DNA of 64,000 nucleotides from Bacteroidota bacterium (GCA_027482225.1 JAIXWD010000023.1:62001-126000); one strand, 5' to 3'. Numbered from the stretch's first letter, positions 29,690 through 38,421 are shown. The notes: generated by a model from the letters alone, not told the origin. Made by a program: numbers and translations.

Positions 29690-29729
29690 ATAAAAACGCC
29701 ACTTCATGAAAATGAAGTGGCGTTTTTAT
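29690..29729. terminator. Bidirectional terminator between NUDIX and desaturase genes
   Basis: AAAAACGCCACTTCAT, a 4-base loop and the exact reverse complement form a 16-bp stem bordered by A- and T-runs. It can stop transcripts of both convergent genes. Confidence 0.9.
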
Positions 29730-29744
29730 TTCTTATTTATTGTA

Positions 29745-30821
29745 TTAAATGGCTTGGCCAACTTGCTTTAAGTGTATAAAGTGCGACTTAATGGCACTTA
29801 CTACAGTTGGAAATTCGCGGTAATTTACACCATACTCTTTACATGTTTGTTTCACAATTTTATTGATTGCAGGATAGTGAACGTGGCTGATTTTAGGGAA
29901 TAAATGATGTTCTACTTGGAAATTTAATCCACCTAAAATCCAACTCATGCTTTTACTACGGGTAGCAAAATTTACTGTGGTATTAATTTGGTGTTTAGCC
30001 CATTCTGTTTGAATTTTAGTATCATTTCCTTCGGGAACAACAAAGTGTGTGTCTTCTACAACATGTGCTAATTGGAATACTACTGCAATTACAATACCTG
30101 CCGTTGATGCTAAAATTAAATACCCTAAAATAGTTGGTATTATACCAACAAAAAAGAATGGCATTATAATAAAGAAGAAAACATATAATACTTTGGAAAT
30201 CCAGAAATTAAAATGCTCAGGTAAATTCATTTTACGCATTTTGGTATGTTCGGCAATTTTACCAGTAAAATACTTATTAAAATCGTTGAAGAAAACCCAA
30301 AATAAATAAGTAGTGCAATACAAGAATAAACTGTAGTAATGCTGGAAACGATGGAACCATTTTTTTTCTTGGTCTTGGTGAATACGAATGTAAGGTTTGA
30401 CATCGATGTCATCATCCATGCCTTCTACGTTGGTGTAACTATGGTGATTTATATTATGTTTTTGACTCCAAATATAAACGTTGCCACCTAACACATTTAA
30501 GCTAAGTCCCATAAAGGTGTTAACCCATTTGCGTGAAGAGTAACTTCCGTGAGCACCATCATGCATTACATTGAAACCAATAGAAGCCATGTTAACTCCT
30601 AGTAACATACAAATTAAAATACTTACTGTGGTTGATTCAGGGGTGAAAAATACCATAAAAATGTACCCTACTAATAGGGTGGTAAGTAAAATAATTGTTT
30701 TGGCATATAATTTTAAATTACCAGATGCCTTTATATTGTTCTCATTAAAATAGTTATCTACTCTCTTCTTTAAATCATTAAAAAAGGTAGGCTCACTGTT
30801 GTTAAATTTTATTTTTGACAT
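29745..30821 (-). CDS. Membrane fatty acid desaturase
   Basis: 358 residues from the ATG at 30821. The three His boxes of acyl-lipid/acyl-CoA desaturases are HDGAHG (residues 87-92), HNINHH (122-127) and QVEHH (302-306). The QxxHH third box is typical of front-end or linoleoyl-CoA-type desaturases. At least four membrane helices are visible. It probably adds a double bond to membrane lipid chains with di-iron chemistry. A TTG further upstream at 30845 lies inside the presumed -7 box and is rejected as start. Confidence 0.92.
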   Translation of the reverse strand: MSKIKFNNSEPTFFNDLKKRVDNYFNENNIKASGNLKLYAKTIILLTTLLVGYIFMVFFTPESTTVSILICMLLGVNMASIGFNVMHDGAHGSYSSRKWVNTFMGLSLNVLGGNVYIWSQKHNINHHSYTNVEGMDDDIDVKPYIRIHQDQEKKWFHRFQHYYSLFLYCTTYLFWVFFNDFNKYFTGKIAEHTKMRKMNLPEHFNFWISKVLYVFFFIIMPFFFVGIIPTILGYLILASTAGIVIAVVFQLAHVVEDTHFVVPEGNDTKIQTEWAKHQINTTVNFATRSKSMSWILGGLNFQVEHHLFPKISHVHYPAINKIVKQTCKEYGVNYREFPTVVSAIKSHFIHLKQVGQAI

Positions 30822-30842
30822 ACTTAATTTTAAGAATACTAA

Positions 30843-30850
30843 CAAATGTA
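30843..30850 (-). promoter_or_regulatory. Candidate -7 box of the desaturase gene
   Basis: TACATTTG on the minus strand, 22 bases upstream of the ATG, matches TAnnTTTG. An ATTG lies 21 bases further upstream as a weak -33 element. Confidence 0.5.
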
Positions 30851-30949
30851 TGCATTGGTATTTACAAAAAGCAATAAACCAATAATAATTATGTCACTTA
30901 GTTATCTACAATTTATTGGTAGTTGTAAAAAATCAATTGTAAATGACAC

Positions 30950-30957
30950 TATATTTG
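30950..30957 (+). promoter_or_regulatory. Candidate -7 box ahead of cobalamin riboswitch 1
   Basis: TATATTTG fits TAnnTTTG and lies about 30 bases before the riboswitch. A convincing -33 element was not found. Confidence 0.42.
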
Positions 30958-30984
30958 CACACTCAGTTTTGTTTAGTTATTGTT

Positions 30985-31165
30985 AAACATTTTAGGGAAT
31001 GCAGTTAAAGTCTGCAACAGTGCCCGCTGCTGTGAGTGTAGTTATTAATTTTATATGTTTTTACCACTGTGAGTATGTGTCATGGGAAGGTTTGTAAAAT
31101 TTTACACAAGTCAGAAGACCTACTGGGTAATTTATTGGTTAAACTTTCGGGAATAAAGGTGATAA
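30985..31165 (+). promoter_or_regulatory. Cobalamin (B12) riboswitch 1
   Basis: The aptamer core runs from GGGAATGCAG (about 30995) through AACAGTGCCCGCTGCTGTGA, with the variable P7-type arm around 31040-31090 and GGGAAGG at 31084. The B12 box AAGTCAGAAGACCTACT lies at 31108-31124. It controls the T9SS-exported protein gene that follows. The box differs slightly from the commonest AGAAGACCTGCC form. The expression platform was not resolved. Confidence 0.85.
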
Positions 31166-31226
31166 CTACATTTCATGCTTAAACATGCCTTGTGCTTATC
31201 TTAATTGTTTCCATTTATTTTTATTA

Positions 31227-32222
31227 ATGAAGATGAGAATTTTAATAGCATTAGTAATGTGCATGGTTTTAACAAAAACACATGCTCAATTCCCACCACA
31301 AGCTGGTATTATTGGAACTACTGCTATGCATAAAGATAGTAGTGTTTTTATAGCTTGGGCAAATAGTGGTTTTATCAATAGAGGTTGGCAAGATGTGTCG
31401 GATACCACATTGGGTAAAGCACAAGTAGGAGATGAAACATATATACCTGGGCCTGCCGGAAACGGAATTGTAAGTTTGGGAGATGGTGGCGAAGCTATTG
31501 TAACGTTTGTAAAGCCAATAAAAAATGGAGTTGGTTTTGACTTTGCTGTTTTTGAAAATGGATTTATTGATCAAACGTTAAAACCAGGAACGGCTTTTTT
31601 AGAGTTAGCATTTGTTGAGGTGAGCAGTGATGGCATAAATTATTTCAGGTTTCCTTCTTCCTGTTTAAATGATACCACTAAACAAATAGATTCTTATGAG
31701 GGTATTGATGCTTCAAAGTTGAATAATTTAGCTGGTAAATACATTGCAAACTTTGGAACTCCTTTTGATTTGGAGGAGTTGAAAAATACTTCAGGTTTAG
31801 ATGTAATGAGTATTACTCATGTAAAAATAATTGATGTAGTTGGCTCGATAACAAATAAGTATGCAACACGCGATAGTTATGGAAACAAAATAAACGATCC
31901 ATGGCCAACACCGTTTTCGCAAAGCGGTTTTGATTTAGATGCTGTAGGTGTTATTCATCAAAATAACAATGTTGGTTTAACAGATTTAGCGGCTAATAAA
32001 CTACAATTAAATGTTTTTCCTAATCCGGCTTCATCTCAAACTAATATTAGCATAAGTATTAATGGAGTTAACGAAGCAATTGTTGAGGTGTATTCACATC
32101 TTGGTAAGTTAGTAAAAACATCAAACCTAAGTACTGCATTAAAAATTGAAGAGCCAGGTGTTTATTATTTGAAGGTAAAACATGATAAGGGTAATCATAA
32201 ACAAAAAATAACAGTGTTATAA
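31227..32222 (+). CDS. T9SS-exported surface protein under B12 riboswitch control
   Basis: 331 residues from the ATG at 31227, which gives a proper signal peptide (MKMRILIALVMCMVLTKTHAQ); an earlier ATG at 31185 would put 14 non-signal residues in front. The body has repeated beta-rich motifs (GDGGEAIVTFVKP, GVGFDFAVFENGF, FLELAFVEVSSDG, SGFDLDAVGVI) seen in surface proteins but no enzyme signature. The last 75 residues form a type A T9SS sorting domain (LNVFPNPASS to the C-terminus). Location directly after a cobalamin riboswitch suggests a role in B12 capture at the surface; this is inference. Confidence 0.85.
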   Translation: MKMRILIALVMCMVLTKTHAQFPPQAGIIGTTAMHKDSSVFIAWANSGFINRGWQDVSDTTLGKAQVGDETYIPGPAGNGIVSLGDGGEAIVTFVKPIKNGVGFDFAVFENGFIDQTLKPGTAFLELAFVEVSSDGINYFRFPSSCLNDTTKQIDSYEGIDASKLNNLAGKYIANFGTPFDLEELKNTSGLDVMSITHVKIIDVVGSITNKYATRDSYGNKINDPWPTPFSQSGFDLDAVGVIHQNNNVGLTDLAANKLQLNVFPNPASSQTNISISINGVNEAIVEVYSHLGKLVKTSNLSTALKIEEPGVYYLKVKHDKGNHKQKITVL

Positions 32223-32353
32223 TGAATGTTGTTGTAAAAACCTGCGAAATCTGTAATCAAGCTTTTGTGTGTAATACTAAAAATGTAAGTAATTGTCTTT
32301 GCTCACAAATTCTATTGAGCAGTGAGGCGCTACAATACATCCAAATGCATTAA
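32222..32353 (+). CDS. Small Cys-rich protein, CWC-like
   Basis: 43 residues whose ATG shares one base with the stop of the preceding gene (TAATG), so translation is probably coupled. Cysteines at 8, 11, 17, 25 and 27 follow the CxxC-x3-F-x-C...CxC spacing of the cysteine-rich CWC family, although W is replaced by L (CLC). It is shorter than usual members. It has no signal peptide, so it would be cytoplasmic and likely binds a metal. The function is unknown. It closes the first riboswitch unit. Confidence 0.7.
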   Translation: MNVVVKTCEICNQAFVCNTKNVSNCLCSQILLSSEALQYIQMH

Positions 32354-32419
32354 ACAGATTGTTTGTGTTTAAGTTGTTTGAAAAGTATAAACGATAAAAT
32401 GAAATTAGCATAGTTGGTA

Positions 32420-33025
32420 ATGAACAAAATCATAAACTCATGTATTGCTTTTTTGTTGATGTTAACTGCATGTAAAAACACGGTTGATGATGCATCGAAT
32501 ATATTACTAATCAACCCTAAACAAACTTACTTAATAGCTGGAGATAGTATTCAATTTACGATAACTAACGCAACAATAAATACAGTTATCAACCTTCAAC
32601 CCAATATTGGGGATTATAAATCAGGTAATTGGTATGTGGCACCATCAAGTATTGTTGTTGATTCAACCCCAATTAATATCGTGTTTAAGGATGATGTAAG
32701 ACAAGCAACAGCAATGATTACGATTTTGAAATCTGATGTGAACGATACCATCATTTCTTTTAATAAAACCATTTTGCCACTGATGGTTGCCAATTGTAAT
32801 TTCCAATTTTGTCATGGTAATGGTTCGCGTGCAGGCAAAGTTGAGTTAAGTACATACGATAGTGTAATGAAATTAGTAACGGCCTTTAAACCCAATAGCA
32901 GCGTGCTTTATACTAGCTTGTTAAAAACAGATCCATTGCGCAGAATGCCACCTGCTGGTCCTTTGCATGCTTATAAAATTAACTACATTAAAAAGTGGAT
33001 TGAGCAAGGTACTTTAAATAATTAG
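32420..33025 (+). CDS. Lipoprotein with CX4CH cytochrome c-type heme site
   Basis: 201 residues from the ATG at 32420; an earlier TTG at 32414 is less likely. The lipobox LTAC places the lipidated Cys at residue 18. The middle is beta-rich and Ig-like. The C-terminal third has FNKTILPLMVANC then C131-H132, giving a C126-X4-C131-H132 motif, followed by RMPPAGPLHAYKINYIKKWI with the possible Met ligand. CX4CH proteins of this build are frequent in Bacteroidota and resemble the Planctomycete-type cytochrome C domain. Heme attachment is probable but not certain. Confidence 0.75.
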   Translation: MNKIINSCIAFLLMLTACKNTVDDASNILLINPKQTYLIAGDSIQFTITNATINTVINLQPNIGDYKSGNWYVAPSSIVVDSTPINIVFKDDVRQATAMITILKSDVNDTIISFNKTILPLMVANCNFQFCHGNGSRAGKVELSTYDSVMKLVTAFKPNSSVLYTSLLKTDPLRRMPPAGPLHAYKINYIKKWIEQGTLNN

Positions 33026-33099
33026 TTATACTGTTGTTAAATCATTGATTTAATGGTTTGGGTAAAGCTAACTTTGCGTACAATTATTATTTAAGTTTT

Positions 33100-33513
33100 A
33101 TGATGAAAAAATTAGTTTTTGGAATGTTTATAGTATTTGCGTTTGCTTGCAGTAATCCTTTAGTTGAAGAAAAAATTGACATCAAACCTATAGAAAAAGA
33201 AGTTATGGAAATTCATGATGAAATAATGCCTAGCATGAGTGAAGTTGTCTTTTTAACCGATGCGATTGATAGTGTAATGAAACAAGAAAAAGACACCATT
33301 AAGTTGCAAGAATTTGGGGTTATTAAAGAATCGTTAGTGAAATCAGATAAGGATATGATGCATTGGATGCGCAGTTATAAATCGCCTGCACAGCCTTATG
33401 ATAGTAATTCGCTAAACTACATAAATAAAGAAAAAGAAAAGGTAGTTAAACTAAGGGCTTTAATATTAAAATCGATTGCAGATGCCAATACTTGCTTACA
33501 AAACAAAAAATAA
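33100..33513 (+). CDS. Helical lipoprotein of unknown function
   Basis: 137 residues from the ATG at 33100 (a second ATG follows at once). The signal MMKKLVFGMFIVFAFAC has a lipobox ending at Cys17. The remainder is charged and helical, with EIHDEIMPSMSEV and DKDMMHWMRSY. A similar Met/His-containing helical lipoprotein often sits beside SCO and cytochrome c genes in Bacteroidota. The sequence cannot settle whether it binds copper or is purely structural. It precedes the SCO gene by 4 bases. Confidence 0.75.
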   Translation: MMKKLVFGMFIVFAFACSNPLVEEKIDIKPIEKEVMEIHDEIMPSMSEVVFLTDAIDSVMKQEKDTIKLQEFGVIKESLVKSDKDMMHWMRSYKSPAQPYDSNSLNYINKEKEKVVKLRALILKSIADANTCLQNKK

Positions 33514-33517
33514 TACA

Positions 33518-34162
33518 ATGAAATTAAATATTAAAAGTGTGGTATTCATAGTAACCTCATGCACACTGGCTGCATGTAATTCATCAACACAAAATACATT
33601 ACCAATATTGGGTAACCGTGTTGCAGAGGAAAAAATGATTGATGGAAAATTGGTAGTTGATACCATTTATCAAACCGTACCTAAGTTTAGTTTATTAAAT
33701 CAGGATAGTGTTGTGGTGAATAATGAAACAGTAAGAGGGAAAATATATGTAGCCGACTTTTTTTTCACCAGTTGTCCAACCATTTGCCCTGTAATGAAAA
33801 AGGAAATGATTAGGGTGTACGAAAAATTTAAAGGCAATAATCAAGTTTTAATGTTATCACATACCATAGACCCTGACTACGACACGATACAGCTATTGCG
33901 CGATTATGCCGATCGGTTGGGATCTGATGGTAAACAATGGATGTTTTTATGTGGCGAAAGAAAGCCATTGTATGAGTTAGCCGAAAAAGGTTACTACGCA
34001 TCGGCTGTTGTTGATAGCACAGAACCGGGTGGTTTTATTCATAGCGGTGGTTTTATTTTGGTTGATAAACAACAACGCGTAAGAGGTATTTATGATGGAA
34101 CATCTGCAACTGATGTAGACAAGCTGATGGTGGATATGGATGTACTTTTAAAAGAACAATGA
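33518..34162 (+). CDS. SCO1/SenC family lipoprotein
   Basis: 214 residues from the ATG at 33518. The lipobox LAAC lipidates Cys20. Copper ligands are C86 and C90 in FFFTSCPTICPVM and H175 in GGFIHSGGFILVD. It differs from the SCO protein of the cox operon by being a lipoprotein rather than helix-anchored. It overlaps the downstream cytochrome c gene by 4 bases (ATGA), so the two are likely co-translated and may act as a redox or copper-delivery pair. Confidence 0.92.
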   Translation: MKLNIKSVVFIVTSCTLAACNSSTQNTLPILGNRVAEEKMIDGKLVVDTIYQTVPKFSLLNQDSVVVNNETVRGKIYVADFFFTSCPTICPVMKKEMIRVYEKFKGNNQVLMLSHTIDPDYDTIQLLRDYADRLGSDGKQWMFLCGERKPLYELAEKGYYASAVVDSTEPGGFIHSGGFILVDKQQRVRGIYDGTSATDVDKLMVDMDVLLKEQ

Positions 34163-34557
34163 GAGTTGTTATCACATTAATCGTTGTGGTGTTTTTTGCT
34201 GCATGTATGGAAGCACCAAATGTAAACATGCAGCAAGTGGCGCACGGACAACAATTGTACGAAATACATTGTGCAAATTGCCATCAATTGGATGGTAAGG
34301 GTATAGCACGAATTATTCCTCCATTGTTAAATGCCGATTACATTTTAAAAAATAGAAATTTGTTACCGAAAATTATTCGTAATGGCATGCAACAAAGGAT
34401 TTTTATAAATAGAATAATATACCAACAAAAAATGCCAAATAACAATAAATTAACCGATGCAGAAATTACCGCATTGGTAAACTTTGTAGAGTTTAGGTTT
34501 GCTAAATCAACACAACTGCTCTCTGCTGATAGTGTAAAGAATTTACTAAATAAATAA
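34159..34557 (+). CDS. Cytochrome c lipoprotein
   Basis: 132 residues. The lipobox FAAC lipidates Cys16. One class I heme site is present, C38-ANC-H42 (CANCHQLDGKG), with the probable axial Met in QQKMPNNNKLTDAEI. It overlaps the SCO gene by 4 bases. It should carry electrons at the periplasmic face; a partner oxidase or copper protein is not identified. Confidence 0.9.
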   Translation: MRVVITLIVVVFFAACMEAPNVNMQQVAHGQQLYEIHCANCHQLDGKGIARIIPPLLNADYILKNRNLLPKIIRNGMQQRIFINRIIYQQKMPNNNKLTDAEITALVNFVEFRFAKSTQLLSADSVKNLLNK

Positions 34558-34700
34558 AGTACTACTTTGTGTTTTTATGGTACTTTTCAGTTAAAATTCT
34601 ATTTTTAATTCATGTTTATTGTGTTTAAATTTATATTTTTAATGATTTTCGGGTGTAGGTTTTTAAGTTATTGTGCATATTTTTATTATAATTGCGACAC

Positions 34701-35180
34701 ATGAAACGTTTTTCAATATTGGCATTAATTGTTACTGGGTTAACAATAGCCACCTTAACAAGTTGTTCAAAAGATGATAATTCTTCAAACTCTGTCATTA
34801 CAACCGATGCAAGAGATTTGTCAGTAGGTTCTTACATCGGCACGTTTACTACGGTAATAGCTGGACAAACGAATTCAGATTCGGCAAATTTTACGATTTC
34901 GAAAGGTGCTAATAATACCATAAACATTTTAGATGATGGTATTAATATTTTAACAGGAGCGATAGTAACTACAGGAACAAACTACAAATCAAGTATACCT
35001 GCCCAAACCATAAAAACTTATGACGAAACAGACTCAACAGAAATGACTTTTAATATTATAGGTAATGGAAATGACCCTGTTTCATTTGAAAGTAGTTCAA
35101 AAAGGTTTACCTATAGTATTAAACTTGTTGGTGGTCAATTGGATGGATTGATTGTTACAACAACAGGTATTAAACAATAA
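34701..35180 (+). CDS. Small lipoprotein of unknown function
   Basis: 159 residues from the ATG at 34701. The signal MKRFSILALIVTGLTIATLTSC lipidates Cys22 and is followed by a KDDNSSNS linker. The rest is beta-rich with Gly/Thr-rich stretches and no known motif. It stands alone between the cytochrome gene and a bidirectional terminator. Confidence 0.72.
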   Translation: MKRFSILALIVTGLTIATLTSCSKDDNSSNSVITTDARDLSVGSYIGTFTTVIAGQTNSDSANFTISKGANNTINILDDGINILTGAIVTTGTNYKSSIPAQTIKTYDETDSTEMTFNIIGNGNDPVSFESSSKRFTYSIKLVGGQLDGLIVTTTGIKQ

Positions 35181-35198
35181 TTTTCTAACTACTGAAAC

Positions 35199-35236
35199 GA
35201 AAAAAGCGCGGAAACTTAGTTTCTGCGCTTTTTTTG
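35199..35236. terminator. Bidirectional terminator
   Basis: AAAAAAGCGCGGAAACT and AGTTTCTGCGCTTTTTT form a stem with one mismatch and a tiny loop, bordered by A- and T-runs. It serves the plus-strand lipoprotein gene and the convergent M28 peptidase gene. Confidence 0.88.
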
Positions 35237-35257
35237 ATTTTGATTTACGTTTTATAA

Positions 35258-36484
35258 CTAAAACGTAACCGATAAGATTACTTGATTTACTCCCCTTAAC
35301 ACCGTTGCTTGCACTTGTTGGCCTTTGTTGCGTTTAGATAAGGCCTTCATGTAATCTTGCATATTATTTATGGTAAATTCACCTAATTGAATCAATACAT
35401 CACCAGCTTGCATACCGGCTAATATAGCAGGCTTACCATCATTCACCGCATCAATTTTCACGCCTTTTCCTTCAAAAGAATAATCGGGCATTATGCCTAA
35501 GGTTACTTTAAAGCTAACTCGCGATTGTTCTGGTTGTTTGGTTTTGGTAAATGGAATGTTTTCTGTTTCGGCCAATGCAGTTGCAATTTGTTGAATGAAT
35601 TGCAATACCTCTACTTCACCTTCAAAATTAATCTTCTCTTTATCGTCAGTTGATTTGTGGTAGTCGGAGTGCTGACCGGTAAAGAAATGTAATACCGGAA
35701 TGTTTTTTAAATAAAATGATGTTTGATCAGAAGGACCAATACCTGACGAATCAAAACCTAAAGTTAAATTGGTTTTTGTATTAGCAAAAATGTTACTATA
35801 AGCAGGACTAGTTCCAACTCCAAATACCATTAACTTTTTGGTCGAGTCGTTAAGTCTGCCAATCATATCCATGTTAATCATTGCGCTAACTTTAGTTAAG
35901 TCTATGGTTGGGTTATTTGTAAAATATTTCGAGCCAATTAAACCATCTTCTTCAGCCGAATAACACATAAATAAAAAGTTACTTTTTTCTTTGATGCCGT
36001 TGTTTGCAAAATAGTTGGCAAGCGCTAAAACACCTGCTGTTCCAGATGCATTATCATCAGCACCATTATGTATTAATTTTTTGTTTTTATCTAATGATGA
36101 ACCATGTTCTCTGAATCCAAGGTGGTCGAAATGCCCGCCTATTACAATGGTTTTAGTTGAACCGTTATCTAAAAATCCAATTACATTAGAGCCATTTTTT
36201 GTTTCGCCTAATGCTACTGTATCGTGTGGTGATTTTTTAGTTTTATAATTAAAAGGTTGCGCGTAACCTTTGGTTCCCATAGGCTTTAAACCATAGTTTT
36301 TAAACTGCTTACTAATGTAATTAATAGCTAATTTTTCGCCTTTGGTACCCGGTTCTCTACCTTGTAATTTATCATCAGCCAAATAAGAAATGTGTGGTTT
36401 TATTACATCAACCGTAATATTTTGTGCAAAAAGTACAAGTGAAATTAGATTAGTTACTAATGTTAATAATGTCTTTATTTTCAT
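35258..36484 (-). CDS. Exported M28 aminopeptidase with C-terminal PDZ domain
   Basis: 408 residues. A signal peptide (MKIKTLLTLVTNLISLVLFAQ) precedes an M28 zinc peptidase domain. Two-zinc ligands are visible in order: GGHFDHLGF (His), HNGADDNASG (Asp), YSAEEDGLIGS (catalytic and ligand Glu), NMDMIGR (Asp) and HSDYHKSTDD (His). A PDZ domain fills the C-terminal 90 residues (YSFEGKGVKIDAV, then AGMQAGDVLIQLGEF). It should trim N-terminal residues from peptides outside the cytoplasm. Confidence 0.92.
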   Translation of the reverse strand: MKIKTLLTLVTNLISLVLFAQNITVDVIKPHISYLADDKLQGREPGTKGEKLAINYISKQFKNYGLKPMGTKGYAQPFNYKTKKSPHDTVALGETKNGSNVIGFLDNGSTKTIVIGGHFDHLGFREHGSSLDKNKKLIHNGADDNASGTAGVLALANYFANNGIKEKSNFLFMCYSAEEDGLIGSKYFTNNPTIDLTKVSAMINMDMIGRLNDSTKKLMVFGVGTSPAYSNIFANTKTNLTLGFDSSGIGPSDQTSFYLKNIPVLHFFTGQHSDYHKSTDDKEKINFEGEVEVLQFIQQIATALAETENIPFTKTKQPEQSRVSFKVTLGIMPDYSFEGKGVKIDAVNDGKPAILAGMQAGDVLIQLGEFTINNMQDYMKALSKRNKGQQVQATVLRGVNQVILSVTF

Positions 36485-36527
36485 TTTAGCTCTAAGATTT
36501 TGTATATCTATAAATACCCGATTTATT

Positions 36528-36989
36528 TTATAGGTATTTTACCTCTTGGGGTAAATAAGGACTTGCATCACCACCGTTACGAATTAAATCGCGAACAACA
36601 CTGCTACTTATTGGTGTATATGCCGGGTCGCACATCAAGAAAATAGTTTCAATATTGGGTTTCACCAATTTGTTCATTTGTGCGATATTTTTTTCGTAAT
36701 CAAAATCGCTCATATTGCGTAAACCTCTTAGTATGTATTGCGCACCAATTTCTTCGCAAAAAACTACTGTTAAACCTTCATAAGCTTGTACGCGTACTTT
36801 ATGTTGGTTTTTAAAAATATCTTTAATCCAATTTTCTCTTTGCTCAAGCGAAAACAAAGTGCTTTTAGAACTATTATGACCAATACCAATTACAATTTCA
36901 TCAAACAAATGCATGGCACGATCAATCAAGTTGATGTGACCAATTGTAATGGGATCAAAAGTGCCGGGGAACAAAGCAATACGTTTCAT
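36528..36989 (-). CDS. coaD: Phosphopantetheine adenylyltransferase
   Basis: 153 residues. The nucleotidyltransferase motif GTFDPITIGHINLIDRA is at residues 9-25, and the ISSSVVRDLIRNGG loop is near the C-terminus. It forms dephospho-CoA from phosphopantetheine and ATP. It follows rsmD after 38 bases; the order DUF3822-rsmD-coaD is common in Bacteroidota. Confidence 0.96.
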   Translation of the reverse strand: MKRIALFPGTFDPITIGHINLIDRAMHLFDEIVIGIGHNSSKSTLFSLEQRENWIKDIFKNQHKVRVQAYEGLTVVFCEEIGAQYILRGLRNMSDFDYEKNIAQMNKLVKPNIETIFLMCDPAYTPISSSVVRDLIRNGGDASPYLPQEVKYL

Positions 36990-37027
36990 ATGATTTATAT
37001 TGGTATGGCGAATATGCAGAAAATTAT

Positions 37028-37567
37028 CTAAACACCTGCACTAAAAAAACTAAAGCAAGATTGTCCGTATATACGCTTGTTTAAAAAGTTAGGTTCTTTA
37101 TCTAAATCCAATGTGGTCTCGTGTTCAACTATTAACCATCCATTTGGGTTAAGTAATTTACGCTCTGCAACTAGTTTTGGTATTTGGTTGATATCGCGAT
37201 GCGCATAAGGCGCATCAGCAAATATAATATCGTAAGGAGTAAGGGCACTTTTTAAAAACGTAAACGCATCTTTTTTTACTACATCAATATTGTTTAATGT
37301 GTGTTTTTGTTTCATGCTTTTAATAAACTCAACGCACTTAAAATTTAAATCTACAGCAGTAATTTTTTGTGCATCGCGAGAGGCAAATTCATAGCTGATA
37401 TTACCTGTTCCACTAAACAAGTCAAGCACATGTAATTCGTCAATATTAAAGTTGTTTTCAATAATATTAAACAAACTCTCCTTGGCCCTATCTGTTGTAG
37501 GTCGAACGGGCAAGCCTTTTGGTGGAGTAATTAAAATGCCTTTTAAATTTCCGCTTATTATTCGCAC
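37028..37567 (-). CDS. rsmD: 16S rRNA (guanine966-N2)-methyltransferase RsmD type
   Basis: 179 residues. It begins with GTG at 37567. The N-terminal RIISGNLKGILITPP and RPTTDRAKESLFNII segments are characteristic of RsmD, and the SAM loop is VLDLFSGTGNISYEFASR. Motif IV reads DAPY instead of the usual DPPY, a substitution in a catalytic motif that deserves checking. It overlaps the DUF3822 gene by 10 bases. Confidence 0.9.
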   Translation of the reverse strand: MRIISGNLKGILITPPKGLPVRPTTDRAKESLFNIIENNFNIDELHVLDLFSGTGNISYEFASRDAQKITAVDLNFKCVEFIKSMKQKHTLNNIDVVKKDAFTFLKSALTPYDIIFADAPYAHRDINQIPKLVAERKLLNPNGWLIVEHETTLDLDKEPNFLNKRIYGQSCFSFFSAGV

Positions 37568-38421
37568 AATAATGTGTGTATCGCTAAATAATGTTGTTGT
37601 TCCTGAAACTCCCTAAATGATAAAGGATATTGTATGCCGTCAAACCTGTTCATAGTTTGTACATGCGGAATATACTTTTTTAGTAACCCAATGGTGGCTG
37701 ATGAAGAAGAAATATCACCCATTACATAAATGCCAAACTTATCTGCTTGCAGTTTTAATTGCTCTGCAACTGATAAAATAAAGTACACAGTGTCGGTATC
37801 TGCATCAACATGATAGGTGTTTAAAAACTTTATTTCGTTTTGATGGTACTGTAAAACTGTTATGTACGAAGGTGCTATACCAACCAATAAATGTTGTTTT
37901 AAATCGTTTTCGTTAAACTCAGTTGCGGTTTGGATAAGCAATAAACTTTGATGAATAATTTCGGCATTACCCAATACACTTCTTATTGCTGCATAGCCAC
38001 TTTGTGGCAATGCAAACACACATATGGTTTGTTGTTTAATTAAAGCATTGTGCAATACTTGTAGGTTAGGTAATTTTTTGTGCACCAAATACAAGTACGT
38101 TTCAGCTTGGTTGATATCAAACAAAGCCTCTGGAACCAATGTGAAAATTTCGTTATCAATAAATATCCTAATGTTTCTGTATGATGTATTGTACCACTCC
38201 AACTGACTTACCAAATTGGACAATTGAAGTGAGTTGCAAGCAAACACATCAAAAGATGTATTGGCATACCTAAAGCCCATTACGCGACTGGTATTGTGTA
38301 TGGTAAAACTAATGCGATTGGTAGCCAAACAAACATCTAATACATAATTTTCTACAGCCGATAAATCAAGCTCACTATCAATGTAGGTAAAAATGTGGTG
38401 TGAATCCATTTGGCTTTGCAT
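37558..38421 (-). CDS. DUF3822 family protein
   Basis: 287 residues without signal or membrane segment. The fold suggested by the alternation of strands is actin-like/ATPase-related (FVLVPEALFD-type segments, then IAPSYITVLQYHQNEIKFLNTY), but no catalytic motif is certain. DUF3822 proteins are restricted to Bacteroidota and usually sit upstream of rsmD and coaD, as here. The function is unknown. Confidence 0.82.
   Translation of the reverse strand: MQSQMDSHHIFTYIDSELDLSAVENYVLDVCLATNRISFTIHNTSRVMGFRYANTSFDVFACNSLQLSNLVSQLEWYNTSYRNIRIFIDNEIFTLVPEALFDINQAETYLYLVHKKLPNLQVLHNALIKQQTICVFALPQSGYAAIRSVLGNAEIIHQSLLLIQTATEFNENDLKQHLLVGIAPSYITVLQYHQNEIKFLNTYHVDADTDTVYFILSVAEQLKLQADKFGIYVMGDISSSSATIGLLKKYIPHVQTMNRFDGIQYPLSFREFQEQQHYLAIHTLLCE

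Noticed and set aside
34556-34588. AAAGTAC/GTACTTT pair as terminator after the cytochrome c gene
   Set aside because: The stem is short, the loop is 17 bases and the T-tract is weak.
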